The notes: generated from the letters alone by a model not told the origin. Shown: positions 18,609 to 28,008, counted from the first letter of the stretch. The stretch: DNA of 64,000 bases from Staphylococcus marylandisciuri (GCF_025519785.1 NZ_JAOPKZ010000011.1:43401-107400); one strand, 5' to 3'. Numbers and translations are program-made.

Positions 18609-19705
18609 TGGCTTTAACAGCAGGTATTGTAGGCTTGCCAAACGTAGGTAAGTCTACCCTTTTCAATGCAATCACTAAAGCAGGTGCGCTCGCCGCAAAC
18701 TATCCGTTCGCAACGATTGACCCAAACGTGGGGATCGTAGAAGTGCCTGATAGTCGTCTGAATGTCCTCTCAGATATGGTTCAACCTAAAAAAACTGTTC
18801 CGACAACATTCGAGTTTACAGATATTGCAGGTATAGTGAAAGGTGCCTCTAAAGGTGAAGGTTTGGGTAATAAATTCTTGTCTCATATTCGAGAAGTCGA
18901 TGCTATTTGCCAAGTTGTGCGCGCGTTTGATGATGATAATGTCACGCATGTGTCAGGCAAAGTTAATCCAATTGAAGATATCGAAGTCATCAATATGGAA
19001 CTCGTATTAGCGGACTTAGAGTCTGTAGAGAAACGTTTACCTAAACTTGAGAAGATGGCACGTCAGAAAGATAAAAAGGCTGAGAATGAAGTCCGTATAT
19101 TATCTAGAATTAAAGAAACGCTAGAAGAAGGTAAACCGGTACGTAGTCTTGAATTTGATGAAGAAGACTATAAATATGTGAAGCAAGCCCAATTATTAAC
19201 TTCAAAAGACATGTTATACATCGCTAACGTAGGTGAAGAAGAAATTGGCGATGACGATAATGAAAAAGTAAAAGCAATCCGTGAATACGCAGACAACGAA
19301 GGGTCTCAAGTGATTGTGATTAGCGCGAAAGTGGAAGAGGAGATTGCTACACTAGATGATGAGGACCGTGACATGTTCTTAGAAGATTTAGGTCTTGAAG
19401 AACCCGGTTTAAATCGTTTAATTCGGACGACGTATGATCTACTTGGTTTAGCCACATACTTTACTGCCGGCGTTCAAGAGGTACGTGCTTGGACATTTAG
19501 AAAAGGCATGACTGCTCCCCAATGTGCAGGCGTGATTCATACAGATTTTGAGCGAGGATTTATTCGTGCAGAAGTAACGAGTTATGATGATTATGTAGCG
19601 CATAATGGTGAAAATGGTGCTAAGGAAGCGGGCAAACAACGACTAGAAGGTAAAGATTACATTATGCAAGACGGGGACGTAGTACACTTTAGATTTAACG
19701 TATAA
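18608..19705 (+). CDS. ychF: Redox-regulated ATPase/GTPase YchF (Obg family)
   Basis: This is a P-loop NTPase that binds ribosomes and affects translation and oxidative stress tolerance. Its 365 residues contain the P-loop GLPNVGKSTLFNA (8-20), switch FTDIAGIVKGASKGEGLGNKF, a coiled-coil insertion (about 130-190) and the C-terminal TGS domain (from about 280, VRAWTFRKGMTAPQCAGVIH). Its start is fixed by overlap with DUF951 and the GGAG site. Confidence 0.96.
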   Translation: MALTAGIVGLPNVGKSTLFNAITKAGALAANYPFATIDPNVGIVEVPDSRLNVLSDMVQPKKTVPTTFEFTDIAGIVKGASKGEGLGNKFLSHIREVDAICQVVRAFDDDNVTHVSGKVNPIEDIEVINMELVLADLESVEKRLPKLEKMARQKDKKAENEVRILSRIKETLEEGKPVRSLEFDEEDYKYVKQAQLLTSKDMLYIANVGEEEIGDDDNEKVKAIREYADNEGSQVIVISAKVEEEIATLDDEDRDMFLEDLGLEEPGLNRLIRTTYDLLGLATYFTAGVQEVRAWTFRKGMTAPQCAGVIHTDFERGFIRAEVTSYDDYVAHNGENGAKEAGKQRLEGKDYIMQDGDVVHFRFNV

Positions 19706-19725
19706 GAAGAATTAAATAGGGTGTA

Positions 19726-19917
19726 GGGAGCGGGACAGAAATCTAATTTGAATAAAAAGATTTCGTAGTCCTGCCCCGGCAAGGATGACTAGAATTGAAA
19801 AAAAGCTTGATACAAGCGCATTTTTAAATCAGTCATCTACTGCCGAGATGTTGAAGAGGCTGGGATTTATGTCCCAGCCTCTTTCTCTCTAGTCAAAGAC
19901 CATTATGTCCTAGCCTC
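19726..19917 (+). repeat. Dispersed hairpin repeat, extended copy 4
   Basis: Modules A, B and C are followed by a D tail (TCTCTAGTCAAAGACCATTA, then TGTCCTAGCCTC). It lies 20 nt after ychF and may serve as its terminator, since the C hairpin is GC-rich and followed by TTTC. Confidence 0.85.
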
Positions 19918-19944
19918 TATACCCTACTTTTTTATATTTTACAA

Positions 19945-20008
19945 AGAGGGCAGGCTGCCGGACGTCTTAAAAATATGGGTTGGGCCCACCCCAACTCGCA
20001 TTGCTTGT
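19945..20008 (-). repeat. Second repeat family, partial copy
   Basis: GGTTGGGCCCACCCCAACTC followed by GCATTGCTTGTGG belongs to the GTTGGGGTGGGGCCC family also seen at 53026 and 55563. It is joined directly to the next hairpin repeat. Confidence 0.65.
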
Positions 20009-20162
20009 GGGAGCGGGACAGAAATCTAATTTGAATAAAAAGATTTCGTAGTCCCGCCCCGGCAAAGATGACTAGAATTGAAAAAGCTTGATACAAGCGC
20101 GTTTTCAAATCAGTCATCTACTGCCGAAATGTTGAAGAGGCTGGGATTTATGTCCCAGCCTC
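20009..20162 (+). repeat. Dispersed hairpin repeat, full-length copy 5
   Basis: A-B-C copy in direct orientation, about 90 nt after copy 4. A short second-family fragment (GGGGCCCCACCCCACATCC) follows to about 20208. Confidence 0.85.
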
Positions 20163-20252
20163 CTTTGTCGGGGCCCCACCCCACATCCTAAACGCTTGTG
20201 TCCTGACCTTGATTAGACGTATAAATAAAACGGCTATTTAATTGTGAACTAA

Positions 20253-21068
20253 TTAATTAGTAAACCATTTCGCGTTGACACTAGAATCAAGATAGCTTGC
20301 ATCCACGTTTTGTTGTAACTCTGGTGAGTAATAACTATCTGTATACTGCCACAATACTTTCTCGCGTGTTGGTTGTTGATCAGTGTATGCAGCTAACCAG
20401 AAGCCATCGTAGTCACTTACAGCAATTGAAGCATTTTGTAACATGAAGTTTTCGTATGAATAAAGTAAGATTTTTTTATTACCAGCAAGACGCTTCATTT
20501 CGTCGTGCCAAGCTGACGTAGCTTCATCAGTAGTACCTGAAGTTACAGAATTTTGTTCAAAGTCGTTAACGTAGAAGCTTGCTTTTGGGGCACGGTTATA
20601 TAAAGTTTGAGCCTCATAGCGTGCATCTTGTGGATTTTCATACATGCTGTAAGAGTAAACACCAAACTTCATACCATTTTTATCTAGTAAATATGAGTTG
20701 TGTTCTAATGACTTATCTACATATTCCGAACCATACTGTGCGCGGATAATAATGAAATCATAATTCTTTTTCAATTGTTTAACTTGTGCCTGTGTGAGAT
20801 TGCCTTGCCATTCTGAGATATCTAATACGCGTTCCCCAGAAGATGTTGTTTTATCTTGAGCTGAACGGAATAGAGAACGGTTACTTTCTGATTGAGAAGG
20901 TTTTTTTGCTTTTTCCGGATGTTTTGCCATATATTGTTGATAGCCAGACCCCATTGTCCCTTTGGGCGCGTTATTGTCTGTTGCTGCGTGTGTTGTTGAA
21001 GTTAAAGCTAATGTCGAGGCAGTTAGAATACCTGCTGTCACTAAGCTTTTTTTAATTGATAAAACCAA
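20253..21068 (-). CDS. Secreted GH25-family muramidase-like protein
   Basis: This is a predicted peptidoglycan N-acetylmuramidase. The Sec signal peptide (1-28) begins MVLSIKKSLVTAGILTAS and ends near THA-AT. The GH25 barrel starts at ERVLDISEWQGNLTQ (about 81). The catalytic region YVNDFEQNS keeps the D-x-E pair. No wall-binding repeats or LPXTG are present, so it is probably released. The 271 residues are short for a phage lysin and fit a housekeeping staphylococcal exoprotein. A GGAGCATC binding site precedes the ATG. Bacteriolytic activity is inferred. Confidence 0.82.
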   Translation of the reverse strand: MVLSIKKSLVTAGILTASTLALTSTTHAATDNNAPKGTMGSGYQQYMAKHPEKAKKPSQSESNRSLFRSAQDKTTSSGERVLDISEWQGNLTQAQVKQLKKNYDFIIIRAQYGSEYVDKSLEHNSYLLDKNGMKFGVYSYSMYENPQDARYEAQTLYNRAPKASFYVNDFEQNSVTSGTTDEATSAWHDEMKRLAGNKKILLYSYENFMLQNASIAVSDYDGFWLAAYTDQQPTREKVLWQYTDSYYSPELQQNVDASYLDSSVNAKWFTN

Positions 21069-21288
21069 TTGAGATGCTCCTTTTTAGTGAATTTTTAGAT
21101 AAAATTAAACTTTAACTACCACCATATATAAAGAGTAAAATTTTATATTCTAAATATAATAGTAATCGTAAAAGATTTAATATAATTTGACAACCATGCA
21201 GAATGATTTAAAAAAGATTAGTAATACGTGTAATCAAATTGTAATAGAGACGTATCTTTATAAAAAATGTTAGGTAGTAAGATATACG

Positions 21289-21317
21289 TTGAAAATGAGG
21301 AGACTCTCTGATATAAT
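21289..21317 (+). promoter_or_regulatory. SigA promoter of rpsF-ssb-rpsR
   Basis: TTGAAA and TATAAT are separated by exactly 17 nt, about 120 nt upstream of rpsF. The remaining part of 21069-21288 holds the muramidase promoter region and no gene. Confidence 0.8.
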
Positions 21318-21367
21318 TCTAGATTGGAACTAATGAAAATTATTCCTTGGGATTGATGATTTGAGTA

Positions 21368-21405
21368 GGATGCATTGAATGCATTTGAATTGAATCTAGA
21401 CATCC
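21368..21405 (+). promoter_or_regulatory. Candidate S6:S18 autoregulatory leader of rpsF
   Basis: GGATG and CATCC arms enclose an inner TGCATT/AATGCA stem, followed by CCGC just before the Shine-Dalgarno site. Leaders that bind the S6:S18 complex are known upstream of rpsF in many bacteria and show a CCG-containing bulge. The match here is by eye only. Confidence 0.4.
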
Positions 21406-21436
21406 CCGCATAGACCATAAGGAGGTGCAAGAAATA

Positions 21437-21745
21437 ATGGCAGCAACATATGAAGTGATGTACATCGTTCGTCCTAATATTGAAGAAGATGCAAAGAAAT
21501 CAGTTGTAGAACGTTTCAACGGCATCTTAGCTTCACACGGATCTGAAGTTTTAGAAACTAAAGATTGGGGCAAACGTCGTTTAGCTTATGAAATCAAAGA
21601 CTTTAAAGAAGGATACTACAATATCGTACGTATCAAAACTGACAATAACGATGCTACTGACGAATTCCAACGTTTAGCTAAAATCAGCGATGACATTATC
21701 CGTTACATTGTTATCAACGAAGACGACGACAAGACAAGAAAATAA
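21437..21745 (+). CDS. rpsF: 30S ribosomal protein S6
   Basis: This is a 30S platform protein that dimerises with S18. The mature start [19 protein letters not shown] is set by the AAGGAGG site 9 nt upstream; a longer reading frame from 21425 lacks a site. The 102 residues end in an acidic EDDDKTRK tail. It is the first gene of rpsF-ssb-rpsR. Confidence 0.97.
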   Translation: MAATYEVMYIVRPNIEEDAKKSVVERFNGILASHGSEVLETKDWGKRRLAYEIKDFKEGYYNIVRIKTDNNDATDEFQRLAKISDDIIRYIVINEDDDKTRK

Positions 21746-21760
21746 AATGGGGGCGCTTAA

Positions 21761-22261
21761 ATGATCAATAGAGTTGTTTTAGTAGGTCGCTTAACGAAAG
21801 ATCCGGATTATAGAACAACACCCTCAGGCGTGAGTGTAGCTACATTCACACTTGCCGTTAATCGTACTTTTACGAATGCACAAGGTGAACGCGAAGCTGA
21901 TTTTATTAACTGCGTTGTCTTTAGAAAGCAAGCAGAAAATGTAAGTAACTACTTATTTAAAGGTAGTTTAGCTGGCGTTGACGGTCGTATTCAATCACGT
22001 AGCTATGAAAACCAAGAAGGTAGACGAATTTTTGTCACTGAAGTAGTGTGTGATAGCGTTCAATTCCTTGAACCTAAAAACCAAAATCAACGTCACCAAC
22101 AAAATAACGATTTCCAAGACTTTGGACAAAGTTATGGTGGCCAACAATCAGGGCAAAATACTTCTTACAATAATAATTCATCAAACAATAACCAATCTGA
22201 CAACCCGTTTGCGAATGCAAATGGACCGATTGATATTAGTGATGATGACTTACCATTCTAA
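21761..22261 (+). CDS. ssb: Single-stranded DNA-binding protein
   Basis: This protein protects single-stranded DNA in replication, repair and recombination. The OB fold (1-105) begins [19 protein letters not shown] Gln/Asn/Gly-rich disordered linker follows, then the acidic tip DISDDDLPF that recruits partner proteins. The 166 residues are normal for the chromosomal staphylococcal SSB. It lies 15 nt after rpsF. Confidence 0.97.
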   Translation: MINRVVLVGRLTKDPDYRTTPSGVSVATFTLAVNRTFTNAQGEREADFINCVVFRKQAENVSNYLFKGSLAGVDGRIQSRSYENQEGRRIFVTEVVCDSVQFLEPKNQNQRHQQNNDFQDFGQSYGGQQSGQNTSYNNNSSNNNQSDNPFANANGPIDISDDDLPF

Positions 22262-22309
22262 TGTAAGTGAACGTATATAAAAATATTGATGAAAAGGAGG
22301 CAGTTCATC

Positions 22310-22549
22310 ATGGCAGGTCCAAGAAGAGGCGGACGTCGTCGTAAAAAAGTGTGCTACTTCACAGCGAATGGCATTACTCACATCGACTACAAAGATATTG
22401 ATTTATTAAAACGCTTTATCTCAGAACGCGGTAAGATTTTACCTCGTCGAGTGACAGGCACTTCTGCTAAATATCAACGTATGTTGACTACTGCAATTAA
22501 ACGTGCTCGTCAAATGGCGTTATTACCATATGTTAAAGAAGAACAATAA
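22310..22549 (+). CDS. rpsR: 30S ribosomal protein S18
   Basis: This 79-residue protein starts [15 protein letters not shown] after an AAAGGAGG site and ends YVKEEQ. The last codons and stop lie inside the 16-bp direct repeat that borders the genomic island, so insertion preserved the reading frame. An upstream in-frame ATG at 22286 would add 8 residues but puts the strong site inside the gene. Confidence 0.97.
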   Translation: MAGPRRGGRRRKKVCYFTANGITHIDYKDIDLLKRFISERGKILPRRVTGTSAKYQRMLTTAIKRARQMALLPYVKEEQ

Positions 22550-22554
22550 TATAT
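22539..22554 (+). repeat. Left attachment-site repeat (attL) at the rpsR stop
   Basis: AGAACAATAATATATA spans the last two codons and stop of rpsR and recurs exactly at 31457-31472. A 16-bp direct repeat overlapping a conserved gene end is the expected footprint of tyrosine-integrase insertion. Confidence 0.75.
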
Positions 22555-22566
22555 AACGTATAGCAA

Positions 22567-22600
22567 AACCCTTTAGCAATCAGGCTAGAGGGTTATTTTT
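22567..22600 (+). terminator. Terminator of rpsF-ssb-rpsR
   Basis: AACCCTTTAGC and GCTAGAGGGTT form a stem followed by ATTTTT. It lies on the island side of attL, so it may be island-borne. A different hairpin sits at the same distance from attR. Confidence 0.8.
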
Positions 22601-22673
22601 GTACTTGGATTTTAAAAAAAAGGGCAGAAAAAGGGCGCGTTTTGAAAGACTTTTAAATTTTGACATAAAAAAA

Positions 22674-22701
22674 GAGGCGACCGTCAGTAACAGTCAACCT
22701 C
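22674..22701 (-). terminator. Terminator of the Abi gene
   Basis: On the minus strand GAGGTTGACTGTT and GACGGTCGCCTC form an imperfect stem followed by seven T residues, 40 nt past the Abi stop codon. Confidence 0.65.
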
Positions 22702-22742
22702 GAGTGCATTCCGCAGATATGCACCGCTATTTGATTATAATA

Positions 22743-23750
22743 TTAATCTACTTTCAGATAGAAAGCAAGATTATTGATGAAATTTTTTAAGCTTTTTAAT
22801 TTAGGTCTCGCTTCAACGCCAATTATTTTATCGTAAATAGATTCGCTTATTTTTGAGCGTAAATAATCTAGCTGTTGCTCAAATTGTCTTATAATTCTTT
22901 GAAGTTCTGTCTTAGAATAAGATAGACCAGAACAAATTAGAATTAATAAAATTAGATAATCGATTATTCTATTGAAATCTAAATTGTCTATACCCATTTT
23001 TACCCCTAAATATTCTTTTAACCTACTACTTGCTTCACCGGTTTTAAACCTACAGTCATAAAGTATACCATTATGGGCTATAGCATTTCTTAATCCTTTC
23101 ATGCAATCAATAATGTCACCTAGTATATCTTTGCTTTGATCGAATGCGGGTGAATATAATTTTAATTGTTTTTGAGCTTCTATATTCAAATTAGAAGACA
23201 TACAACGAGTGAAAAATACTAGGTTACCTAAAGTAAATAACTCAAACACTGCGTATAGTGGCACAGGTCTATCTTGGTGTATGTAATGGTAAATATAAGG
23301 TTTTGAATTACAATGTTCATGAATCATATCGTAAATATCTCTTCTTAGTCTGGTAGTGTTTTTTAAATGTTTTTTATATTTTGAGCTGCCAGGACTATAA
23401 CTTTTATAATATGTTAATGATTTTTGAAATAAATTATCTAAATCAAATCCAGAGTTTATACAAACTATTTCTAACAGTCTATTTTTAATGGCAGTTTCAC
23501 AAAACATAACGTGTTTATAGAAAAGACTTTTTATTTCTGTATCGAAATTGTATAAAGCTTGTAACTCACTGAATTTTTCAAAATTAAGTTTCTCTTCTTT
23601 GTTTAGAAAGAAATTATATCCTTTAAATCCGTGAAAATACCCCATGTTTCGTAACTGGCTTTTTTCTTTACTATTACTTATCTCAATGCTTTTATTATCC
23701 CTAATATGCCTCATCAAACCATTAATAGTTTTAGGCTTTTTTCTTTCCAT
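22743..23750 (-). CDS. Abi-family (AbiD/AbiF-type) abortive infection protein with HEPN motif
   Basis: This is a predicted phage-defence protein. The N-terminus (MERKKPKTINGLMRHIRDN) and the YFHGFKGYNFFL, ALYNFDTEIKSLFYKHVMFCE segments match the Abi_2 pattern. The motif LRNAIAHNG (about residue 225) is the RNxxxH signature of HEPN ribonucleases. I take the ATG at 23750 as start, inside the integrase 3' end, as is common for genes downstream of int; 23765 is an alternative. The 335 residues appear intact. The gene lies at the rpsR end of the island, the usual accessory cargo position. RNA cleavage on infection is inferred. Confidence 0.82.
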   Translation of the reverse strand: MERKKPKTINGLMRHIRDNKSIEISNSKEKSQLRNMGYFHGFKGYNFFLNKEEKLNFEKFSELQALYNFDTEIKSLFYKHVMFCETAIKNRLLEIVCINSGFDLDNLFQKSLTYYKSYSPGSSKYKKHLKNTTRLRRDIYDMIHEHCNSKPYIYHYIHQDRPVPLYAVFELFTLGNLVFFTRCMSSNLNIEAQKQLKLYSPAFDQSKDILGDIIDCMKGLRNAIAHNGILYDCRFKTGEASSRLKEYLGVKMGIDNLDFNRIIDYLILLILICSGLSYSKTELQRIIRQFEQQLDYLRSKISESIYDKIIGVEARPKLKSLKNFINNLAFYLKVD

Positions 23751-24969
23751 AGTTTTTATTCCCAATCCCCTCTAGTTTATTCATCTTATCTTTAGCCATC
23801 TGATCCGTAACATAGGTGTAAATCTCTAAAGTTGATTTATAATCACTGTGACCAACTCTATCTTATATAGCTTTTAGGTTAATTCCTAACTGTGCAGGTG
23901 TAGATATGTGTGTGACGTAATGTGTGCGTTGTAACATATTTATTAATCGAACTAATATTAGTTGTTTCTTTAATTATATTGTTCACCTTGTTTAAGTCAA
24001 TAGGAATTCCAGCAGTATTAGTGAATATATAACCTCTATCAATAAATTTATCATTCTACTGATTCTCTTTTTCATTTTCTAACATGAGTGTTTTAAGTAA
24101 ATTAATACTTTGAGTTGTGAGTCCGATTGTTCGATAACTCTTACTTGTCTTAGTTGTTTCTTTAACGCCAAATGCTCTAGTATCTGCATCAGTAACCCAG
24201 TTGATTATGCCATTGATTTCTAGTGTTTTATTCTCAACGTCTACATTGTCTGTCTTGATTGCTAGGAGTTCGCCAATACGCATACCGTTGTTAATTTGGA
24301 ACTCTACTAATGACCTAACCATTTCATAGTTGCGTTTTCGAGTAGCATGGCTTTTATGCTTTATCAAATAGTCGAAGCACTCTAGTAACTCCTTTACTTC
24401 ACTATCTTCTAAATAGTTATTGCGTTTAGCTTGTAGCTCATTTCTAGTTTTAGCTTTCTTTGGTATATCTATTTTATCTAGCACACTAATTTCTTGCAGA
24501 TCATAATATTTAAACGCATATTTGAAAACGGAACGGATAACAATAACAAGTGATTGAACATGTCCTGTACTATGTGATTTAGCCCATTCATTTATGATGT
24601 CTTGTAAGTATGTATGTGTAATCTTATAAATAAGTACATCTTTATCTATAGCAGATTTTACGGTGTTAGTATTGCTCGTTTTTTCTTTGATAGTGGTAGT
24701 TTTAGATCCAGAATGATTTTTATAATGTTCTAGCCACTCATCACACGCTTGGTGAAAGGTAAGTGTTTTTAGGGCAGTTGGTGTCTTATCATTCAACTTC
24801 TCTCTATACGCTCATTTAAAAGTCTTTGCGCCTCTTTCTGCGATTGTTTACCATTCTTATTTAGAACAACGCTAACACGTTTCCATTTGTCTGTGTATGG
24901 GTCTTTGTATTTCTCATAGAAACGGTACTGTGTTTGATTATGCTTATTAGTGAATTGCTCATGCCACAT
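23731..24969 (-). pseudogene. int: Island tyrosine integrase, multiply disrupted
   Basis: The reading frame can be followed from MWHEQFTNKHNQTQYRFYEK (start 24969) through the arm-binding and core-binding domains to a C-terminus ending KNYGKKKA. Catalytic motifs are visible in pieces: NGMRIGE (Arg), HTLRHTH, VGHSDY and EIYTYVT (Tyr). Lesions are a frameshift near 24793, an in-frame TAG at about 24056, a 2-nt deletion after HTHI near 23905, and TAA in place of a codon near 23865. The longest open piece (24056-24796) lacks the catalytic His and Tyr. It cannot make an active recombinase. Confidence 0.88.
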
Positions 24970-25014
24970 TTGTCATCTCTCCTTAAAAATTAGTACCAGA
25001 TACTAAAAAGTGTT

Positions 25015-25221
25015 ATGATAAAAGAAAAAGTTGGTGATTATTTGAATATAAATTTTGATGAAAAAGAGATTGCTTTTATTAAAGAATCAGTACAAAATTA
25101 CAGTAATGAATTTGACATCTAAGATGAAGAGCAGTCAAAAAAGAAAGAAGCTTTTGAATCTATTGTGAGTAAAATTGAGTCAAATTATTGTAGTGCTTAT
25201 TTATTTCGAATCATCAATTGA
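25015..25221 (+). pseudogene. Small broken ORF, unknown
   Basis: From ATG at 25015 the frame reads 35 residues (MIKEKVGDYLNINF...) to a TAA at 25120. It then continues open for 32 more codons (DEEQSKKKEAFESIVSK...) to a TGA. The hydrophilic, lysine- and glutamate-rich composition continues across the stop, suggesting one short gene with a nonsense mutation. It overlaps the 3' end of the opposing HEPN gene. Function unknown. Confidence 0.4.
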
Positions 25222-26141
25222 TTTATTATACTCTGCTATTGTTTCTTGGTTATTGTCTACTAGATCTTTTAGTGTATTTAATAAAAAGTCACAATCTGTC
25301 TTTGCTACAGCACCAGCTTGAGTATGGTTGACGATATTTCGCATAGAATAGGCTACTTCAATACGTTTCTTAGTTCTATAATTTAATTTATTATTTTTTC
25401 CTAAATCTTCTAGTAGTTTACTATACATGAAAGAATCAGAATTCTTATGCTTAATATTATTCGCTCTTTTTAGTTTGATTAAAAATGTTTCTATTGCCAC
25501 TGCAAATGTGGCTGCAGCCGGTAAATATAATTCTCTTTTATATGCTTCAAGCCCTTGATTTATTTGATAATCAAATGTATCGTCATGTACAATTCTTTTC
25601 ATATCATCTAAATTCAAGTGGTTAAAGGGGGATACCGTTTTATGAGATTTATCACTCATTTTTTCATTTGAAGCCGCAAAATATTGCTGATATTGTTTTT
25701 TAGCAAAGCGTTTCCCATCTTGATTGTAGCCATCTAAAATGAAATTCTTAGTTTCTTTAAAAGGATATTCATCATGGAAAATTGATACATAGTAAATAAA
25801 ATTATCATTATCAATTATATTGGTTTGCTCGCGAACGTAGTCATCAGCATTATATATATAATTAGTGTAATTTTTTGAAAGTGCGCTTGAATCTTCCTTT
25901 TGCAAATTATATTCATGCTTTATATTTATGTCATTTGTAAATATTATTACTTTAGAATATTCGAAAAATTTTCGTTTAAGAGAACTATAGAGCACCTATA
26001 ATTATCTTTTTTCATAAATGGAAATGCTTCTGGATTACTTTGGTATTGATAAAAGTATCTTTCATTCACTACAAATTTATATCCTTCTAAAAATTCATGG
26101 AGGTAAGTATTCGCTATTTGAATAGATTTATGTTCTTCCAT
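25201..26141 (-). pseudogene. HEPN-domain protein, frameshifted
   Basis: Two overlapping open frames on the minus strand join into one gene of about 310 codons. The N-terminal part (26141 to about 25985) begins MEEHKSIQIANTYLHEFLEG, and the rest runs to 25201. The switch is around 25985, near an A-rich stretch. The C-terminal third is helical, with RNIVNHTQAG, an R-x4-H motif of the HEPN type, preceded by LPAAATFAVAIETFLIKLKR. It lies between int and the repressor, a cargo position. I read it as a second, broken defence-type ribonuclease gene. A real programmed shift is possible but unsupported. Confidence 0.6.
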
Positions 26142-26165
26142 ATTACATTTCCCCTTTGTTATATA

Positions 26166-26303
26166 TTATTTTTCTTTTTCCAACCCAATAATCAGCATTA
26201 CTACTACTGAAATTAGCATGAATGGTACGAAAATAGATGTTACTAGAAATCCACTAATCATGATTAGATAAAACTCATCAATCTTGTACTTGCCGAATTT
26301 CAT
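26166..26303 (-). CDS. Small single-helix membrane protein, unknown
   Basis: These 45 residues start MKFGKYKIDEFYLIMISG and contain one long hydrophobic stretch (about 12-40, rich in Ile, Val and Met) before the charged end GLEKEK. The ATG has an AAAGGAGTT site upstream. It is co-oriented with its neighbours, 20 nt downstream of the 69-residue gene. No family recognised. It might be a toxin-like peptide or a partner of the HEPN gene. Confidence 0.6.
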   Translation of the reverse strand: MKFGKYKIDEFYLIMISGFLVTSIFVPFMLISVVVMLIIGLEKEK

Positions 26304-26323
26304 AAAAAACTCCTTTGAAATCA

Positions 26324-26533
26324 TTATAAGTCGCTTTCCCTAATTAAAATGTTTTCTTCAATAAACTGTATAGCTGGTTTGATTTTGATATAACGTTTGT
26401 TACCCTTGCCAAATCTGTACATGCAATGCTCTTGAAAATCAGCATCAGAATAAACATGTTTCTCTAAATCATTTTTTGAAATACCACTGATTCTTACAAA
26501 CTCTCTCGCATCTGCAAAACCTATATATTCCAT
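26324..26533 (-). CDS. Small putative DNA-binding protein
   Basis: This is a 69-residue basic protein (MEYIGFADAREFVRISGISK...). The N-terminal ADAREFVRISGISKNDLEKHV looks like a compact helix-turn-helix or excisionase-like fold, followed by a basic GKGNKRYIKIKP. A GGAGGAG site precedes the ATG. It lies 14 nt downstream of the 164-residue gene. Role not established; an Xis- or regulator-like function is possible. Confidence 0.65.
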   Translation of the reverse strand: MEYIGFADAREFVRISGISKNDLEKHVYSDADFQEHCMYRFGKGNKRYIKIKPAIQFIEENILIRESDL

Positions 26534-26547
26534 GATACTCCTCCATT

Positions 26548-27042
26548 TTACTTATTTGCTATTTTAGTTAATAAATTAATTATTTCTTTGTTCTGATTAA
26601 TTAGCGTGTCATTATGTTCTTTCAATTCTTTATTATCTTTAATCAAATCATCAAGTAATTTAATAAGAGCGAAATTTTGGTTGATTTGTTCATAAGTGAA
26701 TATAGTGTCGGAATCTTTAGGATTCATAGCAGTACTGGACAGTCTAGAGAAGAAACTATCTATAAATTGACCTATATTATTTACTTTTATTAACTCTTTG
26801 GTGGGATCTGTAACATTTGTTAAACCATGTTTTTTGAGTGTTTTGTTAACAGACTTGAAAGGATCTTGTTCCTCAATAGTGTTAGTATCTTTTTGTACTT
26901 TAAAATTATTTAAAATTTTTCTTTTTTGTTCAATAGAAAGTTCTTTATAGTTTTTCTTATCTTCTTTACTTAAGGTTGATAAGTAATCTACCTCAACCCA
27001 AAGTTCTTTCATGGTTAGTCTGTTTTTAGGTGCTTCTTTCAT
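26548..27042 (-). CDS. Island protein with C-terminal coiled coil, unknown
   Basis: This hydrophilic 164-residue protein has a highly charged N-terminal half (KKNYKELSIEQKRKILNNF). Its C-terminal coiled coil runs from about 125 (LIKLLDDLIKDNKELKEHND...). AGGAGTG lies 7 nt before the ATG. It is the first gene of a leftward group (164 aa, 69 aa, 45 aa) between the repressor and the HEPN gene. I do not recognise a family. Confidence 0.6.
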   Translation of the reverse strand: MKEAPKNRLTMKELWVEVDYLSTLSKEDKKNYKELSIEQKRKILNNFKVQKDTNTIEEQDPFKSVNKTLKKHGLTNVTDPTKELIKVNNIGQFIDSFFSRLSSTAMNPKDSDTIFTYEQINQNFALIKLLDDLIKDNKELKEHNDTLINQNKEIINLLTKIANK

Positions 27043-27159
27043 TCTACATCACTCCTGAATTCATTATATATACTACTTAATTAAAATTTTGCTATGTATC
27101 TCACAACCTTAAAATAGGACGTACGTGTGCAGAGATACGTAGTATTTAATTCAATGATA

Positions 27160-27882
27160 CTAATCTAAATGATACCAATCTGTGACATTTTGTGTTCTGT
27201 TCTTTTCATCTGTAACCGTTAAATAAAAGTTTTCTGGATTTTTAATTTTAGGGTATTTACTTTCTAAATATACTTCTATTAATCTTTTGATTGTGTATAG
27301 ATCACTTTCATCCAAAGTATTGTAATAGTACATGTCCTTCGTTTTTAAACTTCTTTTTTCGACTGTATCAAAATCCGTTAAAAAATCACGTCCATAGAAA
27401 ACATTGTACTTACTTTGGTTCAGTAACCATTGTAAATCTAGATATGGTTCTTCTAATTCTTCGAAATTATTAGAGTTTCTAAGCATTTTTATTTTATTGG
27501 AGTATATAGATTGAGTACTACTAATACTCTTGCTTAAAAAAGCTTTTTCCTTTTTTTGATAAAATATTTCAAATTCGTCTTGAGAAGTTTCCATCTCATA
27601 CTCTGTTAAATTACTATCATCGCTTGTTACAAATTCACCTAATAATAATTCTATTTCTGGTATTACAAAGTCTTCATAATTTTCTAAGTTACTATATTTT
27701 TCCATAGCATTAAGCATGAAACCGTATGTGATATTAAAAATTATTTCTAAAGTAGGAAAAGATCTTTTACGATTTTCGAGTTTACTTATATAAGTTGTTG
27801 AAACGTCAGCTAATTTTGCCAACCTATTTATTGACAAGTTTTCTTTAATTCTAGCGCTTTTTAAGATATCTGAGAAATACAA
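27160..27882 (-). CDS. Stl-like HTH (XRE) master repressor
   Basis: This is the predicted island repressor. An N-terminal HTH (ARIKENLSINRLAKLADVST, then TYISKLENRKRSFPTLEI) is joined to a long C-terminal region (about 240 residues in all) that in Stl proteins binds the inducing phage protein. I prefer the TTG start at 27882 because AGAGGTGAT precedes it. An ATG at 27918 would add 12 residues with no binding site. It is divergent from the Cro-like gene, with paired operators between. The integrase below is broken, so the switch may be a relic. Confidence 0.75.
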   Translation of the reverse strand: MYFSDILKSARIKENLSINRLAKLADVSTTYISKLENRKRSFPTLEIIFNITYGFMLNAMEKYSNLENYEDFVIPEIELLLGEFVTSDDSNLTEYEMETSQDEFEIFYQKKEKAFLSKSISSTQSIYSNKIKMLRNSNNFEELEEPYLDLQWLLNQSKYNVFYGRDFLTDFDTVEKRSLKTKDMYYYNTLDESDLYTIKRLIEVYLESKYPKIKNPENFYLTVTDEKNRTQNVTDWYHLD

Positions 27883-27971
27883 ATAATCACCTCTAACCCT
27901 ATAATAACCTATGTACATACAAACAACAATGATTTATGTTGACAAACCTATTGGATACATGTTTAAATGAA

Positions 27972-28008
27972 TTTGTACAAATAAACAAAGTTTGTACATA
28001 TAAACAAA
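27972..28008. promoter_or_regulatory. Paired operator repeats of the island switch
   Basis: TTTGTACAAATAAACAAA (27972-27989) and TTTGTACATATAAACAAA (27991-28008) are direct 18-mers with one difference, spaced by 19 bp, about two helical turns. A related inverted GTTTGTATGTACAT lies at about 27911-27924. The position between divergent regulators indicates repressor sites. Confidence 0.65.

Noticed and set aside
19932..20117. Open frame of 61 codons on the minus strand
   Set aside because: It is made of translated repeat sequence from both families.
22599..22790. Open frame of 63 codons after rpsR
   Set aside because: It starts inside the rpsR terminator T-run, crosses the Abi terminator and has no binding site.
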